From DAIODI01 sp046349255 (lineage in GTDB: Bacteria; Pseudomonadota; Alphaproteobacteria; Rhizobiales; Aestuariivirgaceae): a stretch of 64,000 nt of DNA. Position 1 is the stretch's first letter. Each line of letters starts with the position of its first letter. The notes below the pieces were generated by a model. The model searched no databases. It was not told the DNA's origin and saw nothing but the letters and a program-made list of their open reading frames with translations. Positions 19,501 through 28,993 of the stretch are shown here, piece by piece. The position numbers were made by a program, and so were the translations under genes. The stretch is from positions 806,001 to 870,000 of the forward strand of contig JAXMCR010000003.1 in the NCBI GenBank assembly GCA_046349255.1, in the 5' to 3' direction.

Positions 19501-19690
19501 CGTCGACGCCGCCGCGTTGCCGGCGGCCCTTGCGCACGGCTTCGACGAGGCGGCGGGCAAGACTTGCAACTTCTCCTGATTCCGCAGGCGTCAGACGGGC
19601 GGCGAGCGCCAGGGTGCGCACCGTCTGCGTCTCGTCGGCGAACAGCATGGCGGCAATGGCGCTACGGTCGGGAAGCGACGGCGATGGCAT
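16541..19690 (-). CDS. putA: Bifunctional proline dehydrogenase / L-glutamate-gamma-semialdehyde dehydrogenase
   Basis: A 1049-residue PutA that oxidises proline to glutamate in two steps: an FAD proline dehydrogenase barrel (about 150-460; VKGAYWDSEI and RLLENGANTSFVNRL are typical) and an NAD aldehyde dehydrogenase domain (about 540-1000; Glu in LIAETGGMNA, catalytic Cys in SAGQRCSAARIL). There is no ribbon-helix-helix DNA-binding domain at the N-terminus, so unlike E. coli PutA it should not repress its own gene. It is a little longer than the 999-residue Bradyrhizobium enzyme. The ATG at 19690 has AAGGA five bases before it. Confidence 0.95.
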   Translation of the reverse strand: MPSPSLPDRSAIAAMLFADETQTVRTLALAARLTPAESGEVASLARRLVEAVRKGRRQRGGVDEFMQEYSLSSEEGVVLMCLAEALLRIPDAETADKLIADKIGGRDWERHLGQSDSLFVNASAWGLMMTGRVLELGGIKNTDFSGILGRLVSRSGEPIIRQAMRQAMRIMGKQFVLGRTIKEALQVARPLEAEGYRFSYDMLGEAAMTAHDADRYFQSYANALEAVGKAAAKANGSDIFDKPSLSVKLSALHPRYQEKQHARVMSELLPRVEDLAVQARAAGIGLTIDAEEVDRLDISLELFGTLAQSARLAGWDGLGLAVQAYGKRALPTLEWLAQVARATRRRLPVRLVKGAYWDSEIKRAQEAGFAGYPLFTRKVSTDVSYLACARFLLANRAVFYPQFATHNAHTVAAVAVLAGNDRSFEFQRLHGMGQALYAEVVGRDHMDIPCRIYAPVGSHEDLLAYLVRRLLENGANTSFVNRLADDEAPIEAIIADPVEAVSTLKSIPNPRIPLPADIFAPRKNSAGLPLWDNRTRAALERDMVAAASRPFTAAPSVAGLNGAAGLDPKPVTSPQNRAVRVGFVREADDRAIETALAAGHRAYIDWDRQGGEARASTLEKAADLYEAESARLIDLLVREAGKTLDNGLADLREAVDFLRYYAQRARVQFAEPVRLPGPTGERNELRLGGRGVFACISPWNFPLAIFSGQVAAALAAGNAVIAKPAEQTPLVAAAGVELLHRAGVPADALALLPGDGARIGGKLLGDRRIAGVAFTGSNETASIINRSLAARTGPIVPLIAETGGMNAMIVDSSALPEQAVRDCIASAFDSAGQRCSAARILFVQEDVAKKVTDMLAGAMHELKVGDPADYTTDVGPVIDEDARAVLQRHRDAFAARHRIIAECRLPPETKAGTFFAPVAFELPDLKPLEREVFGPVLHVIRYRADRLDEVVDSLNDKGFGLTLGLHTRIEKTVEQVRARVRVGNMYVNRNQIGAVVEAQPFGGEGLSGTGPKAGGPHYLPRFATERVVSIDTTASGGNAALMSMEADEG

Positions 19691-19832
19691 GGAGGTCCTT
19701 GTCGTTCTGCGTCTTTTGGGGGTCGTTGCGGCGGGCATACTAGGCCCAAATCGTTCCGGCCCAAACGCCCTGTCGCGACCGCCCGCGGCGGGATTGCGAA
19801 CGCTGCATGTTTGCGCCTAGAAGGGCGGCCAG

Positions 19833-20684
19833 ATGGCACACGAGGTTGAAATCGTCCGCACCGTCGCGGACCTGCGCGAACGGGTGGGCGACTGGCGTCG
19901 CCACCGCCACACCGCCGCCGTCGTACCGACCATGGGCGCGCTGCACGAGGGCCATATCGCTCTCGTGCGCAACGGCCTGAAGCACGCGGACCGGATCGTC
20001 GTCACGATTTTCGTCAACCCCAAGCAGTTCGCGGCGAACGAGGACCTCTCGCGCTATCCGCGCGACGAGGCGGGCGACGTGGCGAAACTGAAGGCCGCCG
20101 GCGCGCATCTCGTGTTCGCGCCGGACCCGGCGGAGATCTACCCGGACGGCTTTGCGACGGAGGTCATCACCCGGGGTCCGGCGACCGCCGGCCTCGAGGA
20201 CCGGTTCCGCCCGCACTTCTTCACGGGCGTGGCGACGGTGGTGGCAAAACTCTTCATCGCGGCACGGTGCGACTACGCAATGTTCGGCGAGAAGGACTAC
20301 CAGCAGCTTCTCGTCGTGACCCAGATGGTGCGCGATCTCGGCATCCCGACACAGGTGCTCCCCGTCGAAACGACGCGCGAGCCGGACGGCCTCGCGATGT
20401 CGTCGCGCAACGCCTACCTGTCGGCCGAGGAGCGGGCGATTGCGCCGAAGATCCACCAGGCTCTCAGCCGGGCGCGCCAGGCCATCCTGTCGGGCGGCGA
20501 CCCGGATGCGGCAGCCTCGGCGGCGGTAACGCGTCTTGAGGCGGCAGGGTTCAGGGTTGACTACGTCGCCGCCCGCCACGCCCGCACGTTGGCTCCGGTC
20601 GCGGCCGCAACCGATCCCATCCGCCTGCTCGCCGCCGCATGGCTCGGCAAGACGCGACTGATCGACAACATCGCGGTCCTCTAA
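19833..20684 (+). CDS. panC: Pantoate--beta-alanine ligase (pantothenate synthetase)
   Basis: A 283-residue enzyme that joins pantoate to beta-alanine with ATP to make pantothenate, the precursor of coenzyme A. The nucleotide-binding motifs TMGALHEGH (HIGH-like) and SSRNAYLS (KMSKS-like) are present, as is FGEKDYQQL. RBS AAGGG lies upstream of the ATG. It stands alone here, without panB. coaD, the penultimate CoA enzyme, is found elsewhere in the window. Confidence 0.95.
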   Translation: MAHEVEIVRTVADLRERVGDWRRHRHTAAVVPTMGALHEGHIALVRNGLKHADRIVVTIFVNPKQFAANEDLSRYPRDEAGDVAKLKAAGAHLVFAPDPAEIYPDGFATEVITRGPATAGLEDRFRPHFFTGVATVVAKLFIAARCDYAMFGEKDYQQLLVVTQMVRDLGIPTQVLPVETTREPDGLAMSSRNAYLSAEERAIAPKIHQALSRARQAILSGGDPDAAASAAVTRLEAAGFRVDYVAARHARTLAPVAAATDPIRLLAAAWLGKTRLIDNIAVL

Positions 20685-20837
20685 AGCCGCCACCAGTGCG
20701 AGTATTAGAATCGTTTATAGCATCCTCTGGATGCAGAACTTCAGGCAGCCCGCAGCCTTGCGCGTTCCGCTTTGTTCCGGAGGCGGTTGCAGAGGAGAAC
20801 AAACAGTGCACAAATGCACCCGGTGCGGGAAGCGCTC

Positions 20838-21250
20838 CTACAGCAGTCCCAACGCAGCGAGTTCCGCACGCATCGTATCGCTCAGTTCGCCGGACCCCGG
20901 CAGCGTCTTGACGTCCGGTGGCGCGTCGTCGGCCTCGAGGTAGCGCCAACCCTGGAAGGCACGTCGCGGCGCCGGGCGGACCGGCACGAGGTCCCGGTCG
21001 AACACGAGCTTGCAGCGCTCGATGCCTTCGTCATCGGTGAACGGCTCGATTGCAACGATGCGCTGGCGGACGGAAATGAGCCCACGGATGACCCAGTAGA
21101 TCGAGCCGCCGTCGAGCACCTCGCTCTTGCGCTTCGGCACCATCCGCGTGACATGATAGATGCGCTTGAGCTTCTGCAGGCGCTCGTCCTGCCAGGCAGC
21201 GAGCTCCGCCACCTCGTCGACGCCGACGCACAGCTTGAGCAGGTGCACGG

Positions 21251-21254
<4 letters not shown>
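20838..21254 (-). CDS. DUF1489 family protein
   Basis: A 138-residue protein matching DUF1489, a family restricted mostly to alphaproteobacteria and of unknown function. Characteristic segments are LLKLCVGVDEVAEL, MVPKRKSEVLDGGSIYWVIRG and FQGWRYLE. The start is GTG at 21254, overlapping the TGA of the upstream carboxylase subunit (GTGA), so translation is probably coupled. Confidence 0.82.
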
Positions 21255-23221
<1,967 letters not shown>

Positions 23222-23271
23222 GGGCGGGAACGACTATCCCACCGGCACGACGCCTCCCGCAACCGTCGCGG

Positions 23272-24234
23272 TCAGGGGTTGTCCGGGCCCGGCCGCCCGC
23301 GGAAGTAGGTCTCGTCGAGCGCCTTGATCTCCAGCGTTTCCCGAACCGTGACGCCGAGGTTCGTACGGATCATGAGGTCGACGAGTTGCACGCCGTCGAT
23401 GAGGCGGATGCGCCGCGGGTATGCCTTGACGAACTCGTGGGCGGAGGCCGGGAAGCGCGAGGTCGTCACGAACACGCCCTTGCTCGCGCGGTTCGCCTCG
23501 AGGCTTCCGGCGAAGTCGCGGACGTCGGCGATCTGCACCGGCACGCCCGTCTTGTAGCGCTTCGCCTGGATGTAGATCACGTCGAGCCCGAGTTCGTCCG
23601 CCTCGATCGATCCGTCCACCCCGCCGTCGCCGCGCCGCGTGAGCTGTTCGAGCAGGTCGTCACGCTGCCGCCCGTAACCGAGCGCGACGAGCAGATCTGC
23701 GACGACACCTTCGAAGAACGCCGGCGTCTGCACCATCAATCGGCTCAGCACCTCATTGCGCAAATGCTGGCGCGCCGCCTCGTGCGCTTCGAGAAGCCGC
23801 GCGATGTGATCATCGAGCGACTGGCGCGCGCCCTCCGGGGCGTCGCCAGGCGGGCCTGCGTAGGACGGCGGCGGCGGTTCGGCAAAACTGTTCGCGGCCA
23901 GCGGAGAACGCTGCGGCGGTCCTTGCAGCGAAAACGGCGCCGAGGTGTTTCCGGCGGCCTTCATCAGCGTCGCGCGTCCCGCGGCCGTCATGCGGACGAG
24001 ACCGGCCCCGATCTCCACCTGCCCGGTCTGCACGAGGTAGCTCAGCGCCCACCGGAGGCGTTCGCGGTACACCGTCTCGCGTCCGCTCGGCAGCATCTCG
24101 GCGAGATCGATCGGCGTCAGCTCGATCCGCATCGCCAGCTCGTCTGCAAGTTCCGCCTCGCCGATGTCGCCGCCTGCCGACAAGGCAAGCTCGAGGATCG
24201 GCACCATCAGGCGCCTGTATTCGGGTATCGGCAC
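23272..24234 (-). CDS. Mrr-family restriction endonuclease-like protein
   Basis: A 320-residue protein with the domain order of Mrr: N-terminal winged-helix domain (IPEYRRLMVPILELAL, about 1-90), a Pro/Ala-rich linker and a C-terminal restriction-endonuclease fold with the core GDGGVDGSI...IYIQAKRYK (catalytic D and QxK). Mrr enzymes cut methylated DNA; whether this one restricts DNA or has another role is open. A GTG at 24234 gives the N-terminus expected for the family, with GGAG upstream. It sits in the same orientation between mccB and mccA, 85 and 50 bases from them. Confidence 0.82.
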   Translation of the reverse strand: MPIPEYRRLMVPILELALSAGGDIGEAELADELAMRIELTPIDLAEMLPSGRETVYRERLRWALSYLVQTGQVEIGAGLVRMTAAGRATLMKAAGNTSAPFSLQGPPQRSPLAANSFAEPPPPSYAGPPGDAPEGARQSLDDHIARLLEAHEAARQHLRNEVLSRLMVQTPAFFEGVVADLLVALGYGRQRDDLLEQLTRRGDGGVDGSIEADELGLDVIYIQAKRYKTGVPVQIADVRDFAGSLEANRASKGVFVTTSRFPASAHEFVKAYPRRIRLIDGVQLVDLMIRTNLGVTVRETLEIKALDETYFRGRPGPDNP

Positions 24235-24319
24235 GCCCCCGCAGCTCCGTTCCCGTTCTGGTTGTGGAGCCACTTTACCGATTCTTGCCCGCCCGCCTAG
24301 GGCCGGCGAATCCGATGCA

Positions 24320-25930
24320 TCAGAAACGGAACACGCCGAAGCGGCTCTCCGGGATCGGCGCATTCAATGCGGCCTCGAGCGACAGGCCGAGCACGTCGCG
24401 CGTCTCGGACGGCGCGATGATGCCATCGTCCCATAGCCTCGCGGTCGCGTAGTAGGGATGACCTTCGCGCTCGAAGGCGGCGCGGATCGGCGCGCGAAAC
24501 GCCTGCTCGTCCTTGGCGCTCCACGAGCCGCCCTGGGCCTCGATGCCGTCGCGCTTCACCGTCGCGAGCACGGTGGCGGCCTGCTCGCCGCCCATCACGG
24601 AGATGCGACTGTTCGGCCAGGCGTAGAGGAAGCGTGGCGAGTAGGCCCGGCCGCACATGCCGTAGTTCCCTGCCCCGAACGAGCCGCCGATGATGACGGT
24701 GATCTTCGGCACCGCGGCGCACGAGACCGCGGCGACGAGCTTCGCACCGTCGCGCGCGATGCCGCCGGCCTCGTACTTGCGGCCGACCATGAAGCCCGAG
24801 ATGTTCTGGAGGAACACGAGCGGGATCTTTCGCTGGCAGGCAAGTTCGATGAAGTGCGCGCCCTTCAGCGCCGATTCCGAATAGAGGATGCCGTTGTTGG
24901 CGAGGATCGCCACCGGGATGCCCCAGATCGAGGCGAAGCCCGTCACCAGTGTCTCGCCGTAGAGCGCCTTGAACTCGTCGAAGCGCGAGCCGTCGACGAT
25001 GCGGCCGATCACCTCGCGGACGTCGTAGGCCTTCGACAGCGAGGTCGGCACGACGCCGTCGAGCTCGGCCGGATCGAGCGCCGGCGGCTCGGGCGCGCCG
25101 ACCTGGAAGCCCTCGGGAAGCGACGACGTGGGAAGGTGCGAGACGATGTCGCGCACGATCGAGAGCGCATGCGGATCGTCCTCGGCAAGGTGATCGACCA
25201 CGCCGGAGAGCCGCGCGTGCACTTCCGCCCCGCCGAGCTCTTCCGCCGTCACGATCTCGCCGGTCGCGGCCTTCACGAGCGGCGGGCCGCCGAGGAAGAT
25301 CGTGCCGTGTCCACGCACGATCACCGCCTCGTCCGACATCGCAGGAACGTACGCGCCGCCTGCCGTGCAGGAGCCCATCACGCAGGCGATCTGCGGGATG
25401 CCCTCCGCCGACATGCGCGCCTGGTTGTAGAAGATGCGGCCGAAGTGCTCCTTGTCCGGAAAGACCTCCGTCTGGTTCGGCAGGTTCGCGCCGCCCGAGT
25501 CGACGAGGTAGATGCAGGCGAGCCGGTTCTCGCGCGCGATCTCCTGGGCGCGCAGGTGCTTCTTCACGGTGATCGGATAGTAGGTACCGCCCTTGATGGT
25601 GGCGTCATTGGCGACGATGACGCACGGCCGTCCATGGACGCGGCCGATGCCGGTGACGATACCGGCCGCGTGAATGTCGCCGCCGTAGAGGTCCATCGCG
25701 GCGAGCGGCGAGAACTCGAGGAACGGAGACCCCGGATCGGTGAGCCGCGCGATGCGCTCGCGCACCAGGAGCTTGCCGCGGCCCACGTGCTTTTCGCGGG
25801 CGGCATCGGGACCGCCGGCGGCTGCCGCCGTGCGCCGGGCGATGAGATCGGCGACCAGCGCCTTCATGGCGGAGCGGTTCTGGGCGAACTCCGCGGCGGT
25901 CGCGTCGACGGCGGACTTGAGAATCCGCAT
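24320..25930 (-). CDS. mccB: Methylcrotonyl-CoA carboxylase, carboxyltransferase subunit
   Basis: A 536-residue carboxyltransferase that moves CO2 from biotin to 3-methylcrotonyl-CoA in leucine catabolism. Diagnostic segments are YLVDSGGANLPNQ, GIPQIACVMGSCTAGGAYVPAMSDE, LQNISGFMVGRKYEAGGI and IGGSFGAGNYGMCGRAY, which are closer to MccB than to propionyl-CoA carboxylase. The ATG overlaps the stop of the upstream GST gene by one base (TGATG). Confidence 0.92.
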   Translation of the reverse strand: MRILKSAVDATAAEFAQNRSAMKALVADLIARRTAAAAGGPDAAREKHVGRGKLLVRERIARLTDPGSPFLEFSPLAAMDLYGGDIHAAGIVTGIGRVHGRPCVIVANDATIKGGTYYPITVKKHLRAQEIARENRLACIYLVDSGGANLPNQTEVFPDKEHFGRIFYNQARMSAEGIPQIACVMGSCTAGGAYVPAMSDEAVIVRGHGTIFLGGPPLVKAATGEIVTAEELGGAEVHARLSGVVDHLAEDDPHALSIVRDIVSHLPTSSLPEGFQVGAPEPPALDPAELDGVVPTSLSKAYDVREVIGRIVDGSRFDEFKALYGETLVTGFASIWGIPVAILANNGILYSESALKGAHFIELACQRKIPLVFLQNISGFMVGRKYEAGGIARDGAKLVAAVSCAAVPKITVIIGGSFGAGNYGMCGRAYSPRFLYAWPNSRISVMGGEQAATVLATVKRDGIEAQGGSWSAKDEQAFRAPIRAAFEREGHPYYATARLWDDGIIAPSETRDVLGLSLEAALNAPIPESRFGVFRF

Positions 25931-26592
25931 CAGGCCTCGTCGTGGGCAATGACCCACGTCTCGGCGCGCCCGGCTGCCTCCCATTCCTGCCAGGCGGGGA
26001 GCGCCTTCACGGCCGCCATGTAGGCGAGCGTCTCGCGCGACACCGGAATGTCGTAGACATCGAACCGGTTGACGACCGGCGCGAACATCGCGTCCGCCGC
26101 GGTGAAGCGTCCGAAGAGGAACGGCCCGCCCTGCCCGAAGCCGTCGCGGCAGAGCTTCCAGAGGTCCTCGATCCGGCGCACGTCGGCCTGCGCGTCGGCC
26201 GAAATCGGCAGGCGCTTCTTCTCGCGGCGCATGTTCATCGGACACGCCGCGCGCAGCGCCATGAAGCTCGCGTGCATCTCGTTCGAAACCGACCGCGCGA
26301 GCGCGCGGCCGGCACGGTCCTCGGGCCAGAGGTTTGCCGCGGGAAACGTCTCGGCGAGATACTCGATGATGGCGAGCGACTCCCACACGATGAGGTCGCC
26401 GTGGTGCAGCACGGGAACGCGCTGCGACCCGCCGTGCGCGCGGATTCGCTCCTTCGTGTCCGACTGGTCGAGCGCGATCAGCTCCTCGGTGAAGTCGATG
26501 CCGGTGGCGCGCATTGCGATCCAGGGTCGCAAGGACCAGGACGAGTAGTTCTTGTTGCCGATGACGAGATGGGGCCGCGCTGTGCTGCTCAT
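25930..26592 (-). CDS. Glutathione S-transferase family protein
   Basis: A 220-residue glutathione transferase with N-terminal LVIGNKNYSSWSLRPWIAMR, the RVPVLHHGDLIVWESLAII glutathione-site segment and a helical C-terminal domain containing TAADAMFAPVVNRF. The NKNYSSWSLRPW start is typical of a bacterial subgroup. It is translationally coupled to mccB by a TGATG overlap, so it may protect against electrophilic CoA thioesters, which is inference. It is not closely similar to the GST at the left end of the window. Confidence 0.87.
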   Translation of the reverse strand: MSSTARPHLVIGNKNYSSWSLRPWIAMRATGIDFTEELIALDQSDTKERIRAHGGSQRVPVLHHGDLIVWESLAIIEYLAETFPAANLWPEDRAGRALARSVSNEMHASFMALRAACPMNMRREKKRLPISADAQADVRRIEDLWKLCRDGFGQGGPFLFGRFTAADAMFAPVVNRFDVYDIPVSRETLAYMAAVKALPAWQEWEAAGRAETWVIAHDEA

Positions 26593-26612
26593 GAACCTTC
26601 CGAACGTTGCGA

Positions 26613-27521
26613 TCAGGGCTCGACGTCGGCGCGGGTGGCGCCGCGGCGGACGTTGTCGAAGAAGATGGTGGATGTTCCAGGCATCGGCGAGCGATTGTGC
26701 CCGAGCTTCAGGTATTCCTTCACCGGTTCCGGCGCGGCGACGCCGATCGTTCCGGTCGCGCGGACGATGAACTTGTCGTTGGCAAATACCTCGACGACGC
26801 CGTTGCCATGGAGGTCGCCCTTCACGCGGTAGACCATGTCGACCCAGCCGAGGCGCGGGTCGGGCAGGATCGGATCCGGCCCGTACTCGAGCTTCACATC
26901 GGTCTGGCCGGCGTAGCGCTCCTGGTCGGAGACGAAGCCGAGCGTCTTGCCGAGACCATCCTTCAGAAGCTGCGGGAACGACTTCGCCGGGATCTTCGAG
27001 GTGGCGAGCAGCACGCGCGTGTCGAGGCTTTCGAGCGTGATGTGGAACACGCCCTGGTCGAAGCGCTGCGCGAGGAACGGGCTCCCCTCCTGCACGTCCT
27101 GCTTCCAGGCGGTGATCACCCAGCGCTGGTCGCCGTTCGCCGGCGGTTGGCCTTCCATGCGGAACGAGAACGCGTACCAGCGCTCCTCCCCGAAGGGTAC
27201 GCGCACCTTGTCGGCCTCGCGCAGTTCAACGCGCTGGCACTCGCAGTCCTTGTCGTAGTCGGTGCCCTTCACGCGGATGGCGAGCGTCTCCTCGCCGGTT
27301 CGCGCGTCGCCCTTGAAGATCCAGGCGCGCTCCGGCGGCAGGCGCGCTGTCGACCACAGCGACTGGTCGATCACGCCCTCCTCGAAGGTGTCGTCGTAGT
27401 CGGGCGCCGCGCTGGCGGCCATCGGCATTGCCGCAATCAGGGGCAACAGAACCAACCCCACGACGCCCCACCGTGGTGCGCGCGCTGTCGACCCTGCCTC
27501 AAAACCCCTCTCGGCGGCCAT
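26613..27521 (-). CDS. Secreted polysaccharide lyase, heparin-lyase-I-like jelly roll
   Basis: A 302-residue exported protein; hydrophobic signal core GVVGLVLLPLIAAMPMAASA with likely cleavage after ASA. The mature part matches the 'Polysacc_lyase' (heparin lyase I-like) beta-jelly-roll family: RVELREADKVRVPFGEERWYAFSFRM, GDQRWVITAWKQ and WVDMVYRVK are the characteristic strands. It presumably cleaves or binds an acidic polysaccharide in the periplasm. No other polysaccharide-degradation gene is adjacent, so the substrate is unknown. Confidence 0.78.
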   Translation of the reverse strand: MAAERGFEAGSTARAPRWGVVGLVLLPLIAAMPMAASAAPDYDDTFEEGVIDQSLWSTARLPPERAWIFKGDARTGEETLAIRVKGTDYDKDCECQRVELREADKVRVPFGEERWYAFSFRMEGQPPANGDQRWVITAWKQDVQEGSPFLAQRFDQGVFHITLESLDTRVLLATSKIPAKSFPQLLKDGLGKTLGFVSDQERYAGQTDVKLEYGPDPILPDPRLGWVDMVYRVKGDLHGNGVVEVFANDKFIVRATGTIGVAAPEPVKEYLKLGHNRSPMPGTSTIFFDNVRRGATRADVEP

Positions 27522-27578
27522 GCGGGGACTGATTGCAGCCTCCCGCTGCGCCCGTCAAGGCAAGAGCCGGTGAGCGGT

Positions 27579-28772
27579 TTACAGGGATTTGGGCAGGTAT
27601 CTCCAGGACACATAGGCGCAAACGCACAGCCACGCCGACATCAGGATGAAGGTGGTGGAGAGCGGCGCGAACAGCAGCACCACGGCGTAGACCGCAGACG
27701 GCAGGAGGTCCGAAAGCTCGAGGTAGGTTCGATAGACCGCCGTCATCTGCGGGCGCTCGCGGGCCCGCACCGCCTTCAGGAAGGGGATCGCCCCGACCCC
27801 GTCGAGTGAAGCGGCGCCGGTGGCCGCCACGAGCAGGAAAGCGGCCGCGACAACGGGGGCATGCAGGAGGCCCGCAACGCCTGCCGCAAAGCTTGCGAGG
27901 GCAACCGCGATGAACGATCCGGTGATCACCTTGCGCACGCCGATCCGCTCGGCGAGCTTGCCGAACAGCATCGCGCCGGCCAGCACCACGTTGCCGGCCG
28001 AGATCAGGATGCCGCCCGCCTCCTTGCCGAGCCCGCTCGTCACCATCAGCAGCGGCCCGTAGACGAAGAACGTCGACCAGAAGCACGACCGGCCGAAGGC
28101 GATGAGCCAGGCGAGGCGCAGGCGCGGCTGGACGATGAAGCGGCTGATACTGCGCAGCGGCGTCGGCGGTTTCGCTGCGCCGGGGCGGATCGTCTCGATC
28201 AGCCGGAAGCGCCAGAACACGAGAAGCAGCACCGCCGACCAGAACGCGGAGAACGCCTGGGGCGCCCACGGTCCGTACTGAGCATAAAGCCACACGCCGA
28301 GCGTCGGCCCAAGTGTCCAGGAGAAGGTCGAGAGCGACAGCCGAAGCGGCTCGGAGCGCACGAGTTCCGCCTTCGGGATGTTGTCCATGATGTAGAGGTT
28401 GAGCGTGACGTTGAGGCACGCTGCACCGAACACACGCAGGAGCATGCCGACCACCTGCCCGGGCAGCGTGAAACTCGCGAACGCGAGCGCCGCGAGGATC
28501 AGCGCGAAGGCGCCGAACGAATAGACGAAGCGGCGCGCGGTCAGGCGGATGATCGTCGGGATAAACAGCGTCATGCACAGCGAGAGCAGACCGACGACCG
28601 TGTAGATCTCGGACACCTGCTGCGCCGACTTCACGATGTCGTAGGCCTGGATCGAGATCACCGTGGCGATCGTCGCCCGGGCCAGCGATTCGATGGCGAA
28701 CAGCAGCGCGAACGCCAGCGCGGTGCGGATGGTCGACGTCGGAAGGGCGACGGACGAAGCGGTAGACGACAT
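27579..28772 (-). CDS. MFS transporter
   Basis: A 397-residue inner-membrane carrier with about 11-12 hydrophobic helices and the major-facilitator layout: two halves joined by a cytoplasmic loop (about 180-200, RPGAAKPPTPLRSISR). The start at 28772 gives an N-terminal cytoplasmic tail before the first helix. Substrate unknown. Divergent from the CDF gene and 57 bases upstream of the lyase gene on the same strand. Confidence 0.83.
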   Translation of the reverse strand: MSSTASSVALPTSTIRTALAFALLFAIESLARATIATVISIQAYDIVKSAQQVSEIYTVVGLLSLCMTLFIPTIIRLTARRFVYSFGAFALILAALAFASFTLPGQVVGMLLRVFGAACLNVTLNLYIMDNIPKAELVRSEPLRLSLSTFSWTLGPTLGVWLYAQYGPWAPQAFSAFWSAVLLLVFWRFRLIETIRPGAAKPPTPLRSISRFIVQPRLRLAWLIAFGRSCFWSTFFVYGPLLMVTSGLGKEAGGILISAGNVVLAGAMLFGKLAERIGVRKVITGSFIAVALASFAAGVAGLLHAPVVAAAFLLVAATGAASLDGVGAIPFLKAVRARERPQMTAVYRTYLELSDLLPSAVYAVVLLFAPLSTTFILMSAWLCVCAYVSWRYLPKSL

Positions 28773-28993
28773 GCGGTGGGTCGGACTCGCACCAAAGGGC
28801 CGGGCCGGCGATGCCGCCCGCGACATGTCACATTCTACACGCTTTGCCGCGCGGAGGCCGTCGCCGCTTCCGCCGTTCTGGCATGCGCAACCGACATGCA
28901 ATCACGATCGTTGGCGTCAACAATCTGCCCACTTGATCTCGGGCGACCTTTCCCCCATCACCGGGCGCGAAACCGAGGGTCGAAAACGTCGGC

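Noticed and set aside
16064..19579. A 1171-codon open frame opposite putA
   Set aside because: Antisense shadow of the bifunctional PutA gene; it shows no known motif and an extreme Arg/Ala/His content.
20764..20777. A GTTC...GTTC pair as a LexA box downstream of panC
   Set aside because: The spacer is six bases and not seven, and the site lies between two gene ends and not before a start codon.
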